64,000 bases of DNA from WVZH01 sp034430895 (GTDB taxonomy: Bacteria > Chloroflexota > Anaerolineae > Anaerolineales > E44-bin32): NCBI GenBank assembly GCA_034430895.1, contig DAOUDW010000093.1:37715-101714 (forward strand). Direction: 5' to 3'. The notes under the pieces were generated by a model. It was not told the origin of the DNA and made no database searches. It saw nothing but the letters and a program-made list of their open reading frames with translations. The position numbers were made by a program, and so were the translations under genes. Positions 55,834 to 63,948 of this stretch are shown here, in pieces. Each line of letters starts with the position of its first letter. Positions within the stretch are counted from its first letter, which is position 1.

Positions 55834-57402
55834 ATGAAAACCAAGTGGTTATTCGCACTCGTACTTCTCAGCCTCGTTCTCAGCGCCTGCGGCGATCCCC
55901 AGCCCGGTCCGGGAGACCTCGATGTTGAATTGCAGCAACAACCCGAACAAATTGCGGAAGCCGATTTCCCAGAACTGGAAGGCTACATCCCTGCATACAT
56001 GTACGAGATCCTCGATCCACAATCAGGCATCATCATCCCTTTGGCGCCCTACTTGATCCGCTTCAGCGGGCACAGCTTTGGCGGAATTGAAGCATTCGAA
56101 GTGCGTGTCGATGGCAGCGTGATCGGCACAGTAGCACCGGCAGGATACGGCTCGGGCGGACCCGCTTACGGCCATTTCTTCTACGGTGAACTGCTCTGGA
56201 CACCGACTGGCTATGGCGACTATCTCATTGCCGTGCGAGCCAAAGCCTCCGGTTATGGGATGTACAGCGACTCCCTCGAGGTGCAGGTAACAGTTGGGGC
56301 CAGCGCATTAATCGCCGAAGCGGGCGATCACGCCGAACTCGCTTTCCTCCCCAATTGCGGCCCGGAGGATCTCACGCCCCCATCTCTCATTTCCCCGACA
56401 CATTATGCCTACACCGGAAGCACATTGACAGGAGCGTCACTCCCTGCGGACGCATTTCAGTGGGCGAATACCTCTGGATGCATTCCTGAGTTATTCCGTA
56501 TCCTCATCTCGCCTGACCCAGAATATGGATGGGCACGCATGGGGTACTCCGATGATGGATTCCATACGACCTGGCCTCCCGCCGATGCGGAATGGCCACA
56601 AGCATCACTCGATCCAGCAACCATGTACTACTGGACCGTTAACGCCTGGACGGACGGCGTCCACGGCCCGGATTCGGAAATGCGTATATTCTTCACCGGA
56701 CCAATTTGCTCCTCGGTTTCGGAATTGGTCGCTCCGCTATTGGTCTCACCGCATGACGGCAGTGAATACAGCAGCACCATCCGTAAACTGCGCTACGAAC
56801 CCGGCGAGCCTGAATGCCTCCCGGAGGCTTACTTCGTCGATTTGCAAACCGACTCCAACTTCGGCGGAACGTCGCTCATAGGAGCCACATCGTCTCCAAC
56901 CACATACGTGACGACGCCCGAACTGGAAAGTTGCACGCGCTATTACTGGCGCGTGGCCGCCATGAAAAACCAGAACACCGGACCATTCTCAGAAACCCGC
57001 TCCTTCTTCATCACCAGCGAGGACTTATTGTGTGCCGGGCAAGCGTCATTTCCAATCATAAAAGCGCTGAAAGACCAGCAGTGCCTGCAGGGTCCGGATC
57101 CGCAGAAGTATCCCGTTCTGGGCTTCTTCCTTACGGGCGAGACTGCGTCGATCTTGGCGCAAGATATTGGTGAGGACTGGTGGGTGATCGAAAACCCGGA
57201 TGGAAATGATTACTGCTACGTACGCAAAGCTGACAATCAGGAAAGCGGCGACACCAGCGACATTTCGAAATGGAACGACCCGGAGATCGAAGAAGAACCG
57301 CTGCTTGTTTGTACCAAAGCGCTCAACGAGCAGCAATGCACCGCTGCGGGTGGCACCTACATGGATGTAGTTGGCGCGGCTCCATATTGCAAATGTGAAT
57401 AA
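55834..57402 (+). CDS. Large lipoprotein with Ig/FN3-like repeats
   Basis: This 522-residue protein has a lipoprotein signal (LLSLVLSACGDPQPG). Three all-beta regions follow, the last two being fibronectin-III-like (SLISPTHYAYTGSTLTGASL..., YYWTVNAWTDGVHGPDSE, YYWRVAAMKNQNTGPFSE). A C-terminal SH3-like part (GETASILAQDIGEDWWVIEN) and a Cys-containing tail close the chain. The frame is open from 55705 but the ATG at 55834 follows GGGAGGAAGAACAAG. The role is unknown; likely surface adhesion or ligand binding. A strong terminator follows. Confidence 0.75.
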   Translation: MKTKWLFALVLLSLVLSACGDPQPGPGDLDVELQQQPEQIAEADFPELEGYIPAYMYEILDPQSGIIIPLAPYLIRFSGHSFGGIEAFEVRVDGSVIGTVAPAGYGSGGPAYGHFFYGELLWTPTGYGDYLIAVRAKASGYGMYSDSLEVQVTVGASALIAEAGDHAELAFLPNCGPEDLTPPSLISPTHYAYTGSTLTGASLPADAFQWANTSGCIPELFRILISPDPEYGWARMGYSDDGFHTTWPPADAEWPQASLDPATMYYWTVNAWTDGVHGPDSEMRIFFTGPICSSVSELVAPLLVSPHDGSEYSSTIRKLRYEPGEPECLPEAYFVDLQTDSNFGGTSLIGATSSPTTYVTTPELESCTRYYWRVAAMKNQNTGPFSETRSFFITSEDLLCAGQASFPIIKALKDQQCLQGPDPQKYPVLGFFLTGETASILAQDIGEDWWVIENPDGNDYCYVRKADNQESGDTSDISKWNDPEIEEEPLLVCTKALNEQQCTAAGGTYMDVVGAAPYCKCE

Positions 57403-57426
57403 CAGCGGAAAAGTGAGATTTACTAT

Positions 57427-57472
57427 GAAAATTCCCTGCCTGAAATCGATGGCAGGGAATTTTTCTTGTTTG
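57427..57472 (+). terminator. Rho-independent terminator after the lipoprotein gene
   Basis: A 12-bp AAATTCCCTGCC/GGCAGGGAATTT stem with a 10-base loop is followed by TTCTTGTTT, 25 bp past the stop. Confidence 0.9.
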
Positions 57473-57559
57473 CCCGTGATTGATACAACGCAAGAGAATG
57501 GATTGACCACAGGGATGGATCCAGCTATCATAATCACGTCATAACTAGAGGAAATATAC

Positions 57560-58303
57560 TTGCTGCATAGTCGAAAATCTTTCCTTCTCACTCTCCTGGC
57601 CTATCTCGGATACCTGCTGACCTGGGGAGTTTCCCAGGTATGGGCAAACGCGCAAGGTGAGGCCGCCGCTTTCTGGTCCTTGCTGTTTTTCATGACCATT
57701 CACGTTGCCGTGTTCGGCATCGCCGTTCCGCTTTATCTCATTCGGCGTTTCGGTTTTGTACTTAAGGCCTCCACCTCGCATCGGGGATTGGCGATTGGAC
57801 TCGCTGCGCTGGTCCTGGTTTTTATCGCCGGGATCTTCCTCTCCGGTTCGCTTGCCACTTTATCGAAAGATCCGCTTTCCATTGCGGGTATCGTAAAGTA
57901 TGTGCTTATATTCGTCCCGATGGCATTGGGGATCTGTATGCAGTGCTTCGTGCTGGTTCCACAGGCTGTAAAAATCGCAGTAGGAAGCAAATCCTGGGCC
58001 TCGATTGCAGCGATCTTCATCGCCGCAGTATCCGTTGGGATGGGATTCTGGGTCGATCAGTTGTTCACCAATCCAGAAGACGCACTGACCATGGGGATTC
58101 TGGGTGTGTTTCTTGGGATCGGCGCGCAGCAAACCCGTTCATTAATACTACCGTATCTCTTCTTTTTCCCCGTTATGCTGGTTAATACACTGGCGGAAGG
58201 AAAATATTTCGACTCGCCGTGGAGCGCACTTCTAATCGGCTTTTCAATCTGCACTCTGGTGGTATTCTACTTCTGGCAGTCGAGACCTTCCAACACCGAA
58301 TAA
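57560..58303 (+). CDS. Polytopic membrane protein, unknown function
   Basis: This 247-residue protein has about seven hydrophobic helices and few charged loops (FLLTLLAYLGYLLTWGVSQ, FWSLLFFMTIHVAVFGIAV, and others). No catalytic motif or family is recognised. The start is TTG with GAGGAAATATAC upstream. A hairpin terminator follows at 58388. Confidence 0.6.
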   Translation: MLHSRKSFLLTLLAYLGYLLTWGVSQVWANAQGEAAAFWSLLFFMTIHVAVFGIAVPLYLIRRFGFVLKASTSHRGLAIGLAALVLVFIAGIFLSGSLATLSKDPLSIAGIVKYVLIFVPMALGICMQCFVLVPQAVKIAVGSKSWASIAAIFIAAVSVGMGFWVDQLFTNPEDALTMGILGVFLGIGAQQTRSLILPYLFFFPVMLVNTLAEGKYFDSPWSALLIGFSICTLVVFYFWQSRPSNTE

Positions 58304-58387
58304 TCCACAGCTTTCGTCGGATGAACGTCAGATTGCTGTCCCACTCCAAAGTAGAAAATCAGAGATAATCGACGTAACAAAAATGGG

Positions 58388-58430
58388 ATTCCGCTTCCCG
58401 AACTAAACCGTCGGGAAAGCGGATTTCTTA
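58388..58430 (+). terminator. Probable terminator after the membrane protein gene
   Basis: CCGCTT-CCCGA pairs with TCGGGAAAGCGG across a 9-base loop with one bulge, then ATTTCTTAT. The stem ends just before the next gene's ribosome site. Confidence 0.55.
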
Positions 58431-58447
58431 TGACGGGGAGGTGCCCT

Positions 58448-59164
58448 ATGAACACACCCTCGAATAGCAATGCGAATACGGGAATACCCTGGAAAGGCAT
58501 CATCACCCTCCTGATCATGATCGCACTCATGCCCTGCGTACTCCTGCTCTGCGCCGGCCGCATCGATTGGTGGGAAGCCTGGGCTTACACGGCCAATGCG
58601 CTGATCGTGCTCATCTCCAGTCGCGCCATCATCCTCATTAAACATCCGGATATGGCCAGAGAACGTTCTGAAGCCGGTGGGAAGGAAGATGTAAAATCCT
58701 GGGACAGATTCCTCATGCCCTTTACGGCACTCGTCGGTCCGTTCGTCGCCTGGATTGTGGTCGGATTGGACGAACGTTTCGGCTGGACGCCCGATCTGCC
58801 CGATTCGATCCAGATCGCTGCACTTCTCGTCATCTTCATAGGCAGCAACATCGGCACCTGGGCCATGCTGGCCAACCGCTTTTTCTCCTCCCAGGTGCGT
58901 ATCCAAAGCGATCGTAACCAAACCGTCGTCAGCGCGGGTCCCTATCGCTTCGTACGGCATCCGGGATACTCGGGCGGCATCCTGTCCTGGATTGCCGGTC
59001 CGATTTTTTTCAGTTCGTATTGGTCCGTGATCCCGACCGTCCTCGTGATCGCCTTGATGGTGATCCGTACGGCGCTGGAAGACCGCACACTGCTGGAAGA
59101 GCTTCCGGGGTATAAAGAGTACGCCCAGAAGGTACGCTATCGGCTGCTGCCGGGGATTTGGTAG
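58448..59164 (+). CDS. Isoprenylcysteine carboxyl methyltransferase family protein
   Basis: This 238-residue membrane protein has about five helices and the ICMT/PEMT core SAGPYRFVRHPGYSGGIL followed by EDRTLLEELPGYKEYAQKVRYRLLPG (two blocks). The SAM-binding His-Pro motif is present. The bacterial substrate is unknown, as prenylated cysteines are not expected. The ATG at 58448 has GGGGAGGTGCCCT upstream; an ATG at 58430 is less likely. Confidence 0.8.
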   Translation: MNTPSNSNANTGIPWKGIITLLIMIALMPCVLLLCAGRIDWWEAWAYTANALIVLISSRAIILIKHPDMARERSEAGGKEDVKSWDRFLMPFTALVGPFVAWIVVGLDERFGWTPDLPDSIQIAALLVIFIGSNIGTWAMLANRFFSSQVRIQSDRNQTVVSAGPYRFVRHPGYSGGILSWIAGPIFFSSYWSVIPTVLVIALMVIRTALEDRTLLEELPGYKEYAQKVRYRLLPGIW

Positions 59165-59240
59165 GATTTGAATACTGCGATTGTCCCCATCGCTGGATAG
59201 AAGCCATGCCGACAACGTGGAAAGGAATTCATCGAGCGAG

Positions 59241-59651
59241 ATGCAGATACCACAATCTCACAGGGATTTATTCGAAGGACCTTACCGTATTTGCCTCTCG
59301 ACCGTTACGGCGAACGGGCAGCCATACAGTACGCCCGCATGGTGCGCGCTGGAAGACGACTCATTGTTGGTCGTCGTGACAGGATCGGAGTATGAAACCC
59401 TCCTCCAAGGAAATTCTTATTTCTCCCTGCTGGCTTATGATCCGCGCGACCCCTTACGTAACATGGAAATCCGCGGACAGACGATCAAGATGGAAAACGA
59501 CGGTTCTCTCGAGCAACTCGATCGACTGACCCGTATATATACAGGCAAATCGACCGCGGAATATTTTGCCTCACGAAAAGCGCAGGACGCGCGGTGCCCG
59601 ATTTGTCTCCGTATCACGCCAGAGCGTATCCGGGTTGAAGGCAGCAGCTGA
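59241..59651 (+). CDS. Split-barrel flavin/F420-binding family protein (PPOX-like)
   Basis: This 136-residue split-barrel domain has the usual pattern HRDLFEGPYRICLSTVTANG, then SLLVVVTGSE, and a late RIYTGKSTAEYF block. It resembles the next gene in layout (both have YTGK) but is diverged. It may bind FMN or F420 and reduce a small substrate. The ATG at 59241 is chosen by alignment with the next gene; upstream codons to 59181 are not conserved. Confidence 0.65.
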   Translation: MQIPQSHRDLFEGPYRICLSTVTANGQPYSTPAWCALEDDSLLVVVTGSEYETLLQGNSYFSLLAYDPRDPLRNMEIRGQTIKMENDGSLEQLDRLTRIYTGKSTAEYFASRKAQDARCPICLRITPERIRVEGSS

Positions 59652-60071
59652 ATGTCTACCCCGATACCCGCATCACACAAAGATCTACTCATCGAACCCT
59701 ACCACGCCGTACTCACTACCGTGATGCCAGACGGCAAACCACAATCCAGCGTTGTTTGGGCGGATTACGATGGCGAGCACGTCATCATCAGCACCACACG
59801 CGAACGGAAAAAAGGTCGCAACATGCAGGCCAACCCCAATGTGGCTTTGCTGGTAATGGACCCGCAAGATCAAGCGCGTTGGCTCGCGCTATGCGGTCTG
59901 GTGGTCGAAATCAGCGAGCAGGATGCGGAAGAGAAACTCGACGACCTGGTACGGCGGTACACCGGCAAGGCGCATTACTACGGCGATATTTTCCCCGTCG
60001 AACAGCGCGAAAAAGAGACTCGCGTGACGGTGAAGATACAACCAGATTTGGTGGAAGTCGAAAATCAATGA
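59652..60071 (+). CDS. Split-barrel flavin/F420-dependent oxidoreductase (PPOX class)
   Basis: This 139-residue split-barrel protein has LLIEPYHAVLTTVMPDGKPQ, VIISTTRERKKGRNMQANPN (cofactor phosphate contacts) and LVRRYTGKAHYYGD. It is a close match to PPOX-class F420/FMN-binding oxidoreductases. Its ATG overlaps the end of the preceding gene (TGAATG), so the two are translationally coupled. Confidence 0.8.
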   Translation: MSTPIPASHKDLLIEPYHAVLTTVMPDGKPQSSVVWADYDGEHVIISTTRERKKGRNMQANPNVALLVMDPQDQARWLALCGLVVEISEQDAEEKLDDLVRRYTGKAHYYGDIFPVEQREKETRVTVKIQPDLVEVENQ

Positions 60072-60086
60072 GAGGTCACTTCCCCA

Positions 60087-60479
60087 ATGAATGTGGATGA
60101 AATCCGACAGGCACTTCGCAACGACCGCACCATCGACATCATCACCATCGGCGCGAAATCAGGTTTGCCGCGCCGTATCGAAATCTGGTTCACAAACGTA
60201 AGCGGGCGGATTATCATCTGCGGCACACCGGACGCCAAAGGTGGTAAAGGACCACGTAAACCGCGCGATTGGCTTGCAAATTTAAAAGCCCATCCGGAAT
60301 TCACATTTTGTTTGAAGGAATCCCTGCAGATGGAACTTACGGCACGAGCGGTCATCATCGAAGATCCGCATGATCGCCGACGCTTGATGAGTGCGCCCGA
60401 GACGCAGTGGTATCGCGATCAAGTCGATTCAATCGACGACCTTGTTGAAGGCAGCCCGATCGTAGAAGTCTTTTTCTAG
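60087..60479 (+). CDS. Nitroreductase/deazaflavin-type (DUF385-like) oxidoreductase
   Basis: This 130-residue protein has TIGAKSGLPRRIEIWFTNV, IICGTPDAKGGKGPRKPRDW and LANLKAHPEFTFCLKE, matching the F420-dependent nitroreductase-like (DUF385) family. It starts 15 bp after the split-barrel gene, giving a three-gene flavin/deazaflavin cluster. No F420 biosynthesis gene is in the window. Confidence 0.75.
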   Translation: MNVDEIRQALRNDRTIDIITIGAKSGLPRRIEIWFTNVSGRIIICGTPDAKGGKGPRKPRDWLANLKAHPEFTFCLKESLQMELTARAVIIEDPHDRRRLMSAPETQWYRDQVDSIDDLVEGSPIVEVFF

Positions 60480-60775
60480 GATTTCTCGATGAATGATCCA
60501 ATCGATTAGCTGCGCTGACAACAAATGAACTGGAACACAGCCCCATGAATGACATGAATGACATTGAACCTATAAAACCACACTCTGGGAATGGTTGACA
60601 TATCTGCGTACCCAAGTTCGATCAATAAGTAACCACTACTCATAAAAACTACCTGCAGGACGATTCTTTCTTCCGCAACTCTACCAGCGTATGTATCATT
60701 TAAGGAGAAATCACGTAGAATTAAAGCAATTGGAGATATGGGCCTTACCTTTGCTTATCGAAAAGGGGTGTTAAT
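60480..60775. other. Intergenic stretch without recognised feature
   Basis: No gene or terminator is seen. AAGGGGTG near its end is the ribosome site of the next gene. Confidence 0.4.
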
Positions 60776-61162
60776 ATGCCTGTTTCGTATCACATCGAGC
60801 CGGAGACCGGCGTGGCCATCGTCACCTGCTCGGGGGAACTGCGAGCCCGCGACGCCAAAGAAGGCGCCTCCGCGCTATGGGACAATCCCGATTGGAACGG
60901 CAAGTCAGTCGTCTGGGATTTTCGGACGGCGCAGTTCGTTCTCACTTCACCGGAGATTCAAGAGACCGCCGATTTTATTCTCGACAATCAACCCGAAACG
61001 CCGCCCGAAAGAGTCGCCTTCGTCACGGGACGAGATGTCGATTTCGGATTGGCGCGAATTTTCGAAGCCTTCCGGCAGGATCCGCGCACCGATTTTCGAG
61101 TACTTCGGGATTTTGAAGAAGCGCTTCGCTGGGCTCGAGCGGAGGAAACCGACCCCTCTTAA
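60776..61162 (+). CDS. SpoIIAA/STAS-like single-domain protein (paralogue 3)
   Basis: This 128-residue protein has PVSYHIEPETGVAIVTCSGE, a helix, VAFVTGRDVDFGLARIFEAF and FRVLRDFEEALRWAR. It has the family order of motifs but is as diverged as the copy at 53545. AAGGGGTGTTAAT precedes the ATG. Confidence 0.7.
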   Translation: MPVSYHIEPETGVAIVTCSGELRARDAKEGASALWDNPDWNGKSVVWDFRTAQFVLTSPEIQETADFILDNQPETPPERVAFVTGRDVDFGLARIFEAFRQDPRTDFRVLRDFEEALRWARAEETDPS

Positions 61163-61400
61163 TGAATGTTGAAATAAAACGATAACCTTTTGATTCATGG
61201 ATTTGCGAAGGCACAGGACTCGCCTACAGCAACAATCCACGGACGGATGAAGCGCCCATGTGTTCGCGGTGATGATTATTCCCTCCTGGTAATGCGTCCT
61301 TCCCATCCAGTATCTATCGCGTTTACTCGCAGCACGCTGTGGCGACAGGATTCCCGTGTCACGATTTCGCAAAATGGGGGATAGGCTGGACGATTAGCAT

Positions 61401-61454
61401 GTCTTTCGCGAGGTAGAAGAAGCGAAGGCCTGGCTCTTCGATGAACCGGAATAA
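61401..61454 (+). pseudogene. C-terminal relic of a SpoIIAA-like gene
   Basis: The 17 codons before TAA read VFREVEEAKAWLFDEPE, nearly the same as the ends of the genes at 61817 and 62523. Nothing upstream continues the domain. The bases after the stop also resemble the downstream flank of the 62523 gene (AATAACCACCAG). Confidence 0.8.
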
Positions 61455-61610
61455 AATCATTGGAAAATAACCACCAGCTTACGGGAGACAGGCAATGGGC
61501 GACCCGACAAGATGTTCCCGGATCGATCATAAAGAATTCGTTCTCCCAACCGATCGACCCCTCGACGCGTACTTACACGTCCCATTCACACACCCCTAGC
61601 CCAACTTCAT

Positions 61611-61691
61611 CTACAAGCATGCCAATCCGATCAAGACCGGCATTATAGAACTGGAGACGATATGGTGGATGACTTCGAGGGTTCCAAACAG
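61611..61691 (-). pseudogene. Relic of a membrane protein gene (copy A)
   Basis: The minus strand encodes LFGTLEVIHHIV and IMPVLIGLACL before a stop. These match residue by residue the LLAYPEVIQQIA and TMPFLIVLAWL of the relic at 63710-63865. The family of the parent gene is not recognised. Confidence 0.6.
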
Positions 61692-61816
61692 TACCCTGGC
61701 AGCGAACAGTCCCCTTATATCAAATCATTTTTAATATACAATACAAATGTTTTACGGTAACATAGCAATGATCGACTCATTTCGTGGCGGATCGGATCAG
61801 TACAGGGGAGGCATGT

Positions 61817-62227
61817 ATGCCAATTGACTACCGCATCGACCCCGAAAATAAACTTGTCCTTGTTAAAGGATATGGGGACTTCGGTTTCAATGATCTACAA
61901 AAATTTCGCGCCAAACTGGTCAAAGACCCCCTCTTTCATGAGGGCATGAAGGAACTTGCCGATTACCGAGCTGTGGAAGAGCATCATTTCACCCGCGAAG
62001 GGTTTCAACAATTCATCGAACAAGAGAAGCAATTCATTAACCTGCTGCGAGATTATCAGATTGCGATCGTGACGAATTCCGATCTGCATTACGGTTTTGC
62101 CCGCATGTACATGGCAAAAATGAGCGATTTGATTCCCAAGGTTAGAGTTTTTCGCGACATCGAGGAGGCAGAAACCTGGCTCCTGGACGAGGGGGAACAA
62201 TCAACAGCCAGTACAAATTCAGCCTGA
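61817..62227 (+). CDS. SpoIIAA/STAS-like single-domain protein (paralogue 4)
   Basis: This 136-residue protein has PIDYRIDPENKLVLVKGYGD, FHEGMKELADYRAVEEHHFT, IAIVTNSDLHYGFARMYMA and RVFRDIEEAETWLLDEG. The ATG at 61817 has GGGGAGG five bases upstream; the ORF from 61784 is ignored. It is a close relative of the next gene (PIDY start, HYGFARMYMA in both), from a recent tandem duplication. Confidence 0.75.
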   Translation: MPIDYRIDPENKLVLVKGYGDFGFNDLQKFRAKLVKDPLFHEGMKELADYRAVEEHHFTREGFQQFIEQEKQFINLLRDYQIAIVTNSDLHYGFARMYMAKMSDLIPKVRVFRDIEEAETWLLDEGEQSTASTNSA

Positions 62228-62522
62228 TCTCCTCCTGAAAAGACAATGGAAGGCCTGCTCTGAGGGGGATAAACCGGTCAAAATCCATCAAGCCCTGCGG
62301 GAATTCATCCAAAACATAAATCTACAACGGCGATAGTGTTAAGCTTATGCGGCGTTAAGAACCACCTCACTGAAGTAGCAAAATGAAAATTCGAATCCCA
62401 ATGGCATCTGACATCAATTCATCGGATCAATATATACAATTAAGATAAATTACGGTATTATTCCCGATGCAAATAGGTTCTATTTAGAGGTAGATCGGGC
62501 CTGTACTGTGGAGGTATGTAGT
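62228..62522. repeat. Duplicated intergenic flank
   Basis: The first 100 bp after the stop (around 62261-62336) resemble 62961-63030 downstream of the next paralogue; the shared core is CTGCGGGAATTC followed by TCCAAA. An ATATACAAT-N9-TTACGGTA element at 62432-62457 repeats the one at 61734. Confidence 0.6.
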
Positions 62523-62906
62523 ATGCCAATTGATTATTGCATCGACCCCGAAAGAAATCTTGTTCTTGTTGAAGGACACGGAACCCTCAGCTTCGATGAT
62601 CTCCGAGAATTTCGTGCGATACTCGTCGACGATCCCCTTTTTCATTCTGGTATGAAGGAACTTGCCGATTTTCGACCCGTGGAAGAGCATAATCTCACCC
62701 TCGAAGGATTTCTACGATTCCTCGAACAAGAGAAACAATATATCGATCTGTTGCGAGGCTATCAGATTGTAATCGTGACGGACAATAATCTGCATTACGG
62801 CTTTGCCCGTATGTACATGGCAAGAATGAACGATCTGATACCCAATGTGCAGGTTTTTCGCCACGTGGATGAAGCAAAAGCTTGGCTCTTGGATGGGGGC
62901 GAATAA
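62523..62906 (+). CDS. SpoIIAA/STAS-like single-domain protein (paralogue 5)
   Basis: This 127-residue protein has PIDYCIDPERNLVLVEGHGT, FHSGMKELADFRPVEEHNLT, IVIVTDNNLHYGFARMYMA and QVFRHVDEAKAWLLDGG. The ATG at 62523 has GGAGG eight bases upstream. It is the closest paralogue of the gene at 61817. Confidence 0.75.
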   Translation: MPIDYCIDPERNLVLVEGHGTLSFDDLREFRAILVDDPLFHSGMKELADFRPVEEHNLTLEGFLRFLEQEKQYIDLLRGYQIVIVTDNNLHYGFARMYMARMNDLIPNVQVFRHVDEAKAWLLDGGE

Positions 62907-63225
62907 ATAACCACCAGTACAAATTCAATCCAAACGCTCTCCGAGAAGTGGGGAGATCATATCTGATGGGGACAACGCAAAGCCTCCCAATCGCTGCGGG
63001 AATTCTTCCAAACCACACCCATAAAGTAAGATGGCGTGATCACGGTCTAAATCCGTTATGAAACAACCCGCGCCCTCTCGGACGCGATGATGAGGCAGTC
63101 CTCTTGGCGATCCGTAGTTACCCATTCCCTTATGTATAGTGTTTGCCTTCCAGCCATGGTTGATTGTATGATTGATGCACGAAAGCCGTCCCGTTAGGCC
63201 ATATGTGAGTAGAGAGGGGAAAACA
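62907..63225. repeat. Duplicated intergenic flank, no gene
   Basis: The first 120 bp mirror the flank after the preceding paralogue. Beyond that no coding sequence, terminator or promoter is convincing. Confidence 0.45.
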
Positions 63226-63603
63226 ATGCCCATCACATATCACATCGACCGCGAGCGCAACCTCATCACGATCTCAGCAAATGGCATAATCAATGATCCA
63301 GAATATCGAGAGATACGCGCCAGAATCGCAAGCGACCCTCTATTTCGTCCCGGGATGAATCAGCTTGAAGATTATCGATCCGTCGAGGAACACAATTTTA
63401 CGACAGAAGGCTACGACAGCTTCCTCGACCAGGAAATCTCATTACGACCAATTTTCGGAGAAACCCGCCATGCGATCGTTACCAGTTCTGATCTTCACTT
63501 CGGCTTGACGCGCAAATTGATAGTAGAAATAGGGGATTCTCATCAAGACACACGAGTTTTCCGAAGCATGGAAGAGGCCGAAGCCTGGCTGTCCGAAGAG
63601 TAA
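63226..63603 (+). CDS. SpoIIAA/STAS-like single-domain protein (paralogue 6)
   Basis: This 125-residue protein has PITYHIDRERNLITISANGI, FRPGMNQLEDYRSVEEHNFT, HAIVTSSDLHFGLTRKLIV and TRVFRSMEEAEAWLSEE. The family motif ends RK instead of RM here. The ATG at 63226 has GAGGGGAAAACA upstream. Confidence 0.75.
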   Translation: MPITYHIDRERNLITISANGIINDPEYREIRARIASDPLFRPGMNQLEDYRSVEEHNFTTEGYDSFLDQEISLRPIFGETRHAIVTSSDLHFGLTRKLIVEIGDSHQDTRVFRSMEEAEAWLSEE

Positions 63604-63709
63604 AAATAAATTCAACGGAATCGTAGAGTCCCGCCTGCGGGGGATAGGCGGGGGAACGACCAGGCAAGAGGTGACTGGTCGATGAATTATTTTCAATTCT
63701 CCTTATCGC

Positions 63710-63865
63710 TCACACTCTCGCTGCACGCATGCCGGTCACCTTCGCAGGCGCGTACCCGAGCTGCGCCCCCAGCCAGGCCAACACGATCAAGAACGGCATC
63801 GTGTATATCGGTGCAATTTGCTGGATGACTTCGGGATATGCAAGAAGTGCTTTTTCAGCATCCAA
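63710..63865 (-). pseudogene. Relic or short ORF of a membrane protein (copy B)
   Basis: The minus strand encodes 51 codons (TTG start, no ribosome site) with a hydrophobic helix (APIYTMPFLIVLAWLGAQLG) and the tail APAKVTGMRAARV. It aligns with the decayed copy at 61611-61691. It looks like the C-terminal end of a lost longer membrane protein. Confidence 0.55.
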
Positions 63866-63948
63866 TCATTGCGTTTTTGCTCGTAAGATTGCTTCTTGCC
63901 TTCAATGGGTATATGCTATGCATGTTGCCGGCAAATTGGGGATCAAGA

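Larger units (their letters stand above)
61163..61816. other. Non-coding stretch with two gene relics
   Basis: The stretch holds the C-terminal relic of a SpoIIAA-like gene (61401-61454, plus strand) and a relic of a membrane protein gene (61611-61691, minus strand), listed separately. An ATATACAAT-N9-TTACGGTA element lies at 61734-61759, upstream of the next gene. Confidence 0.6.
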
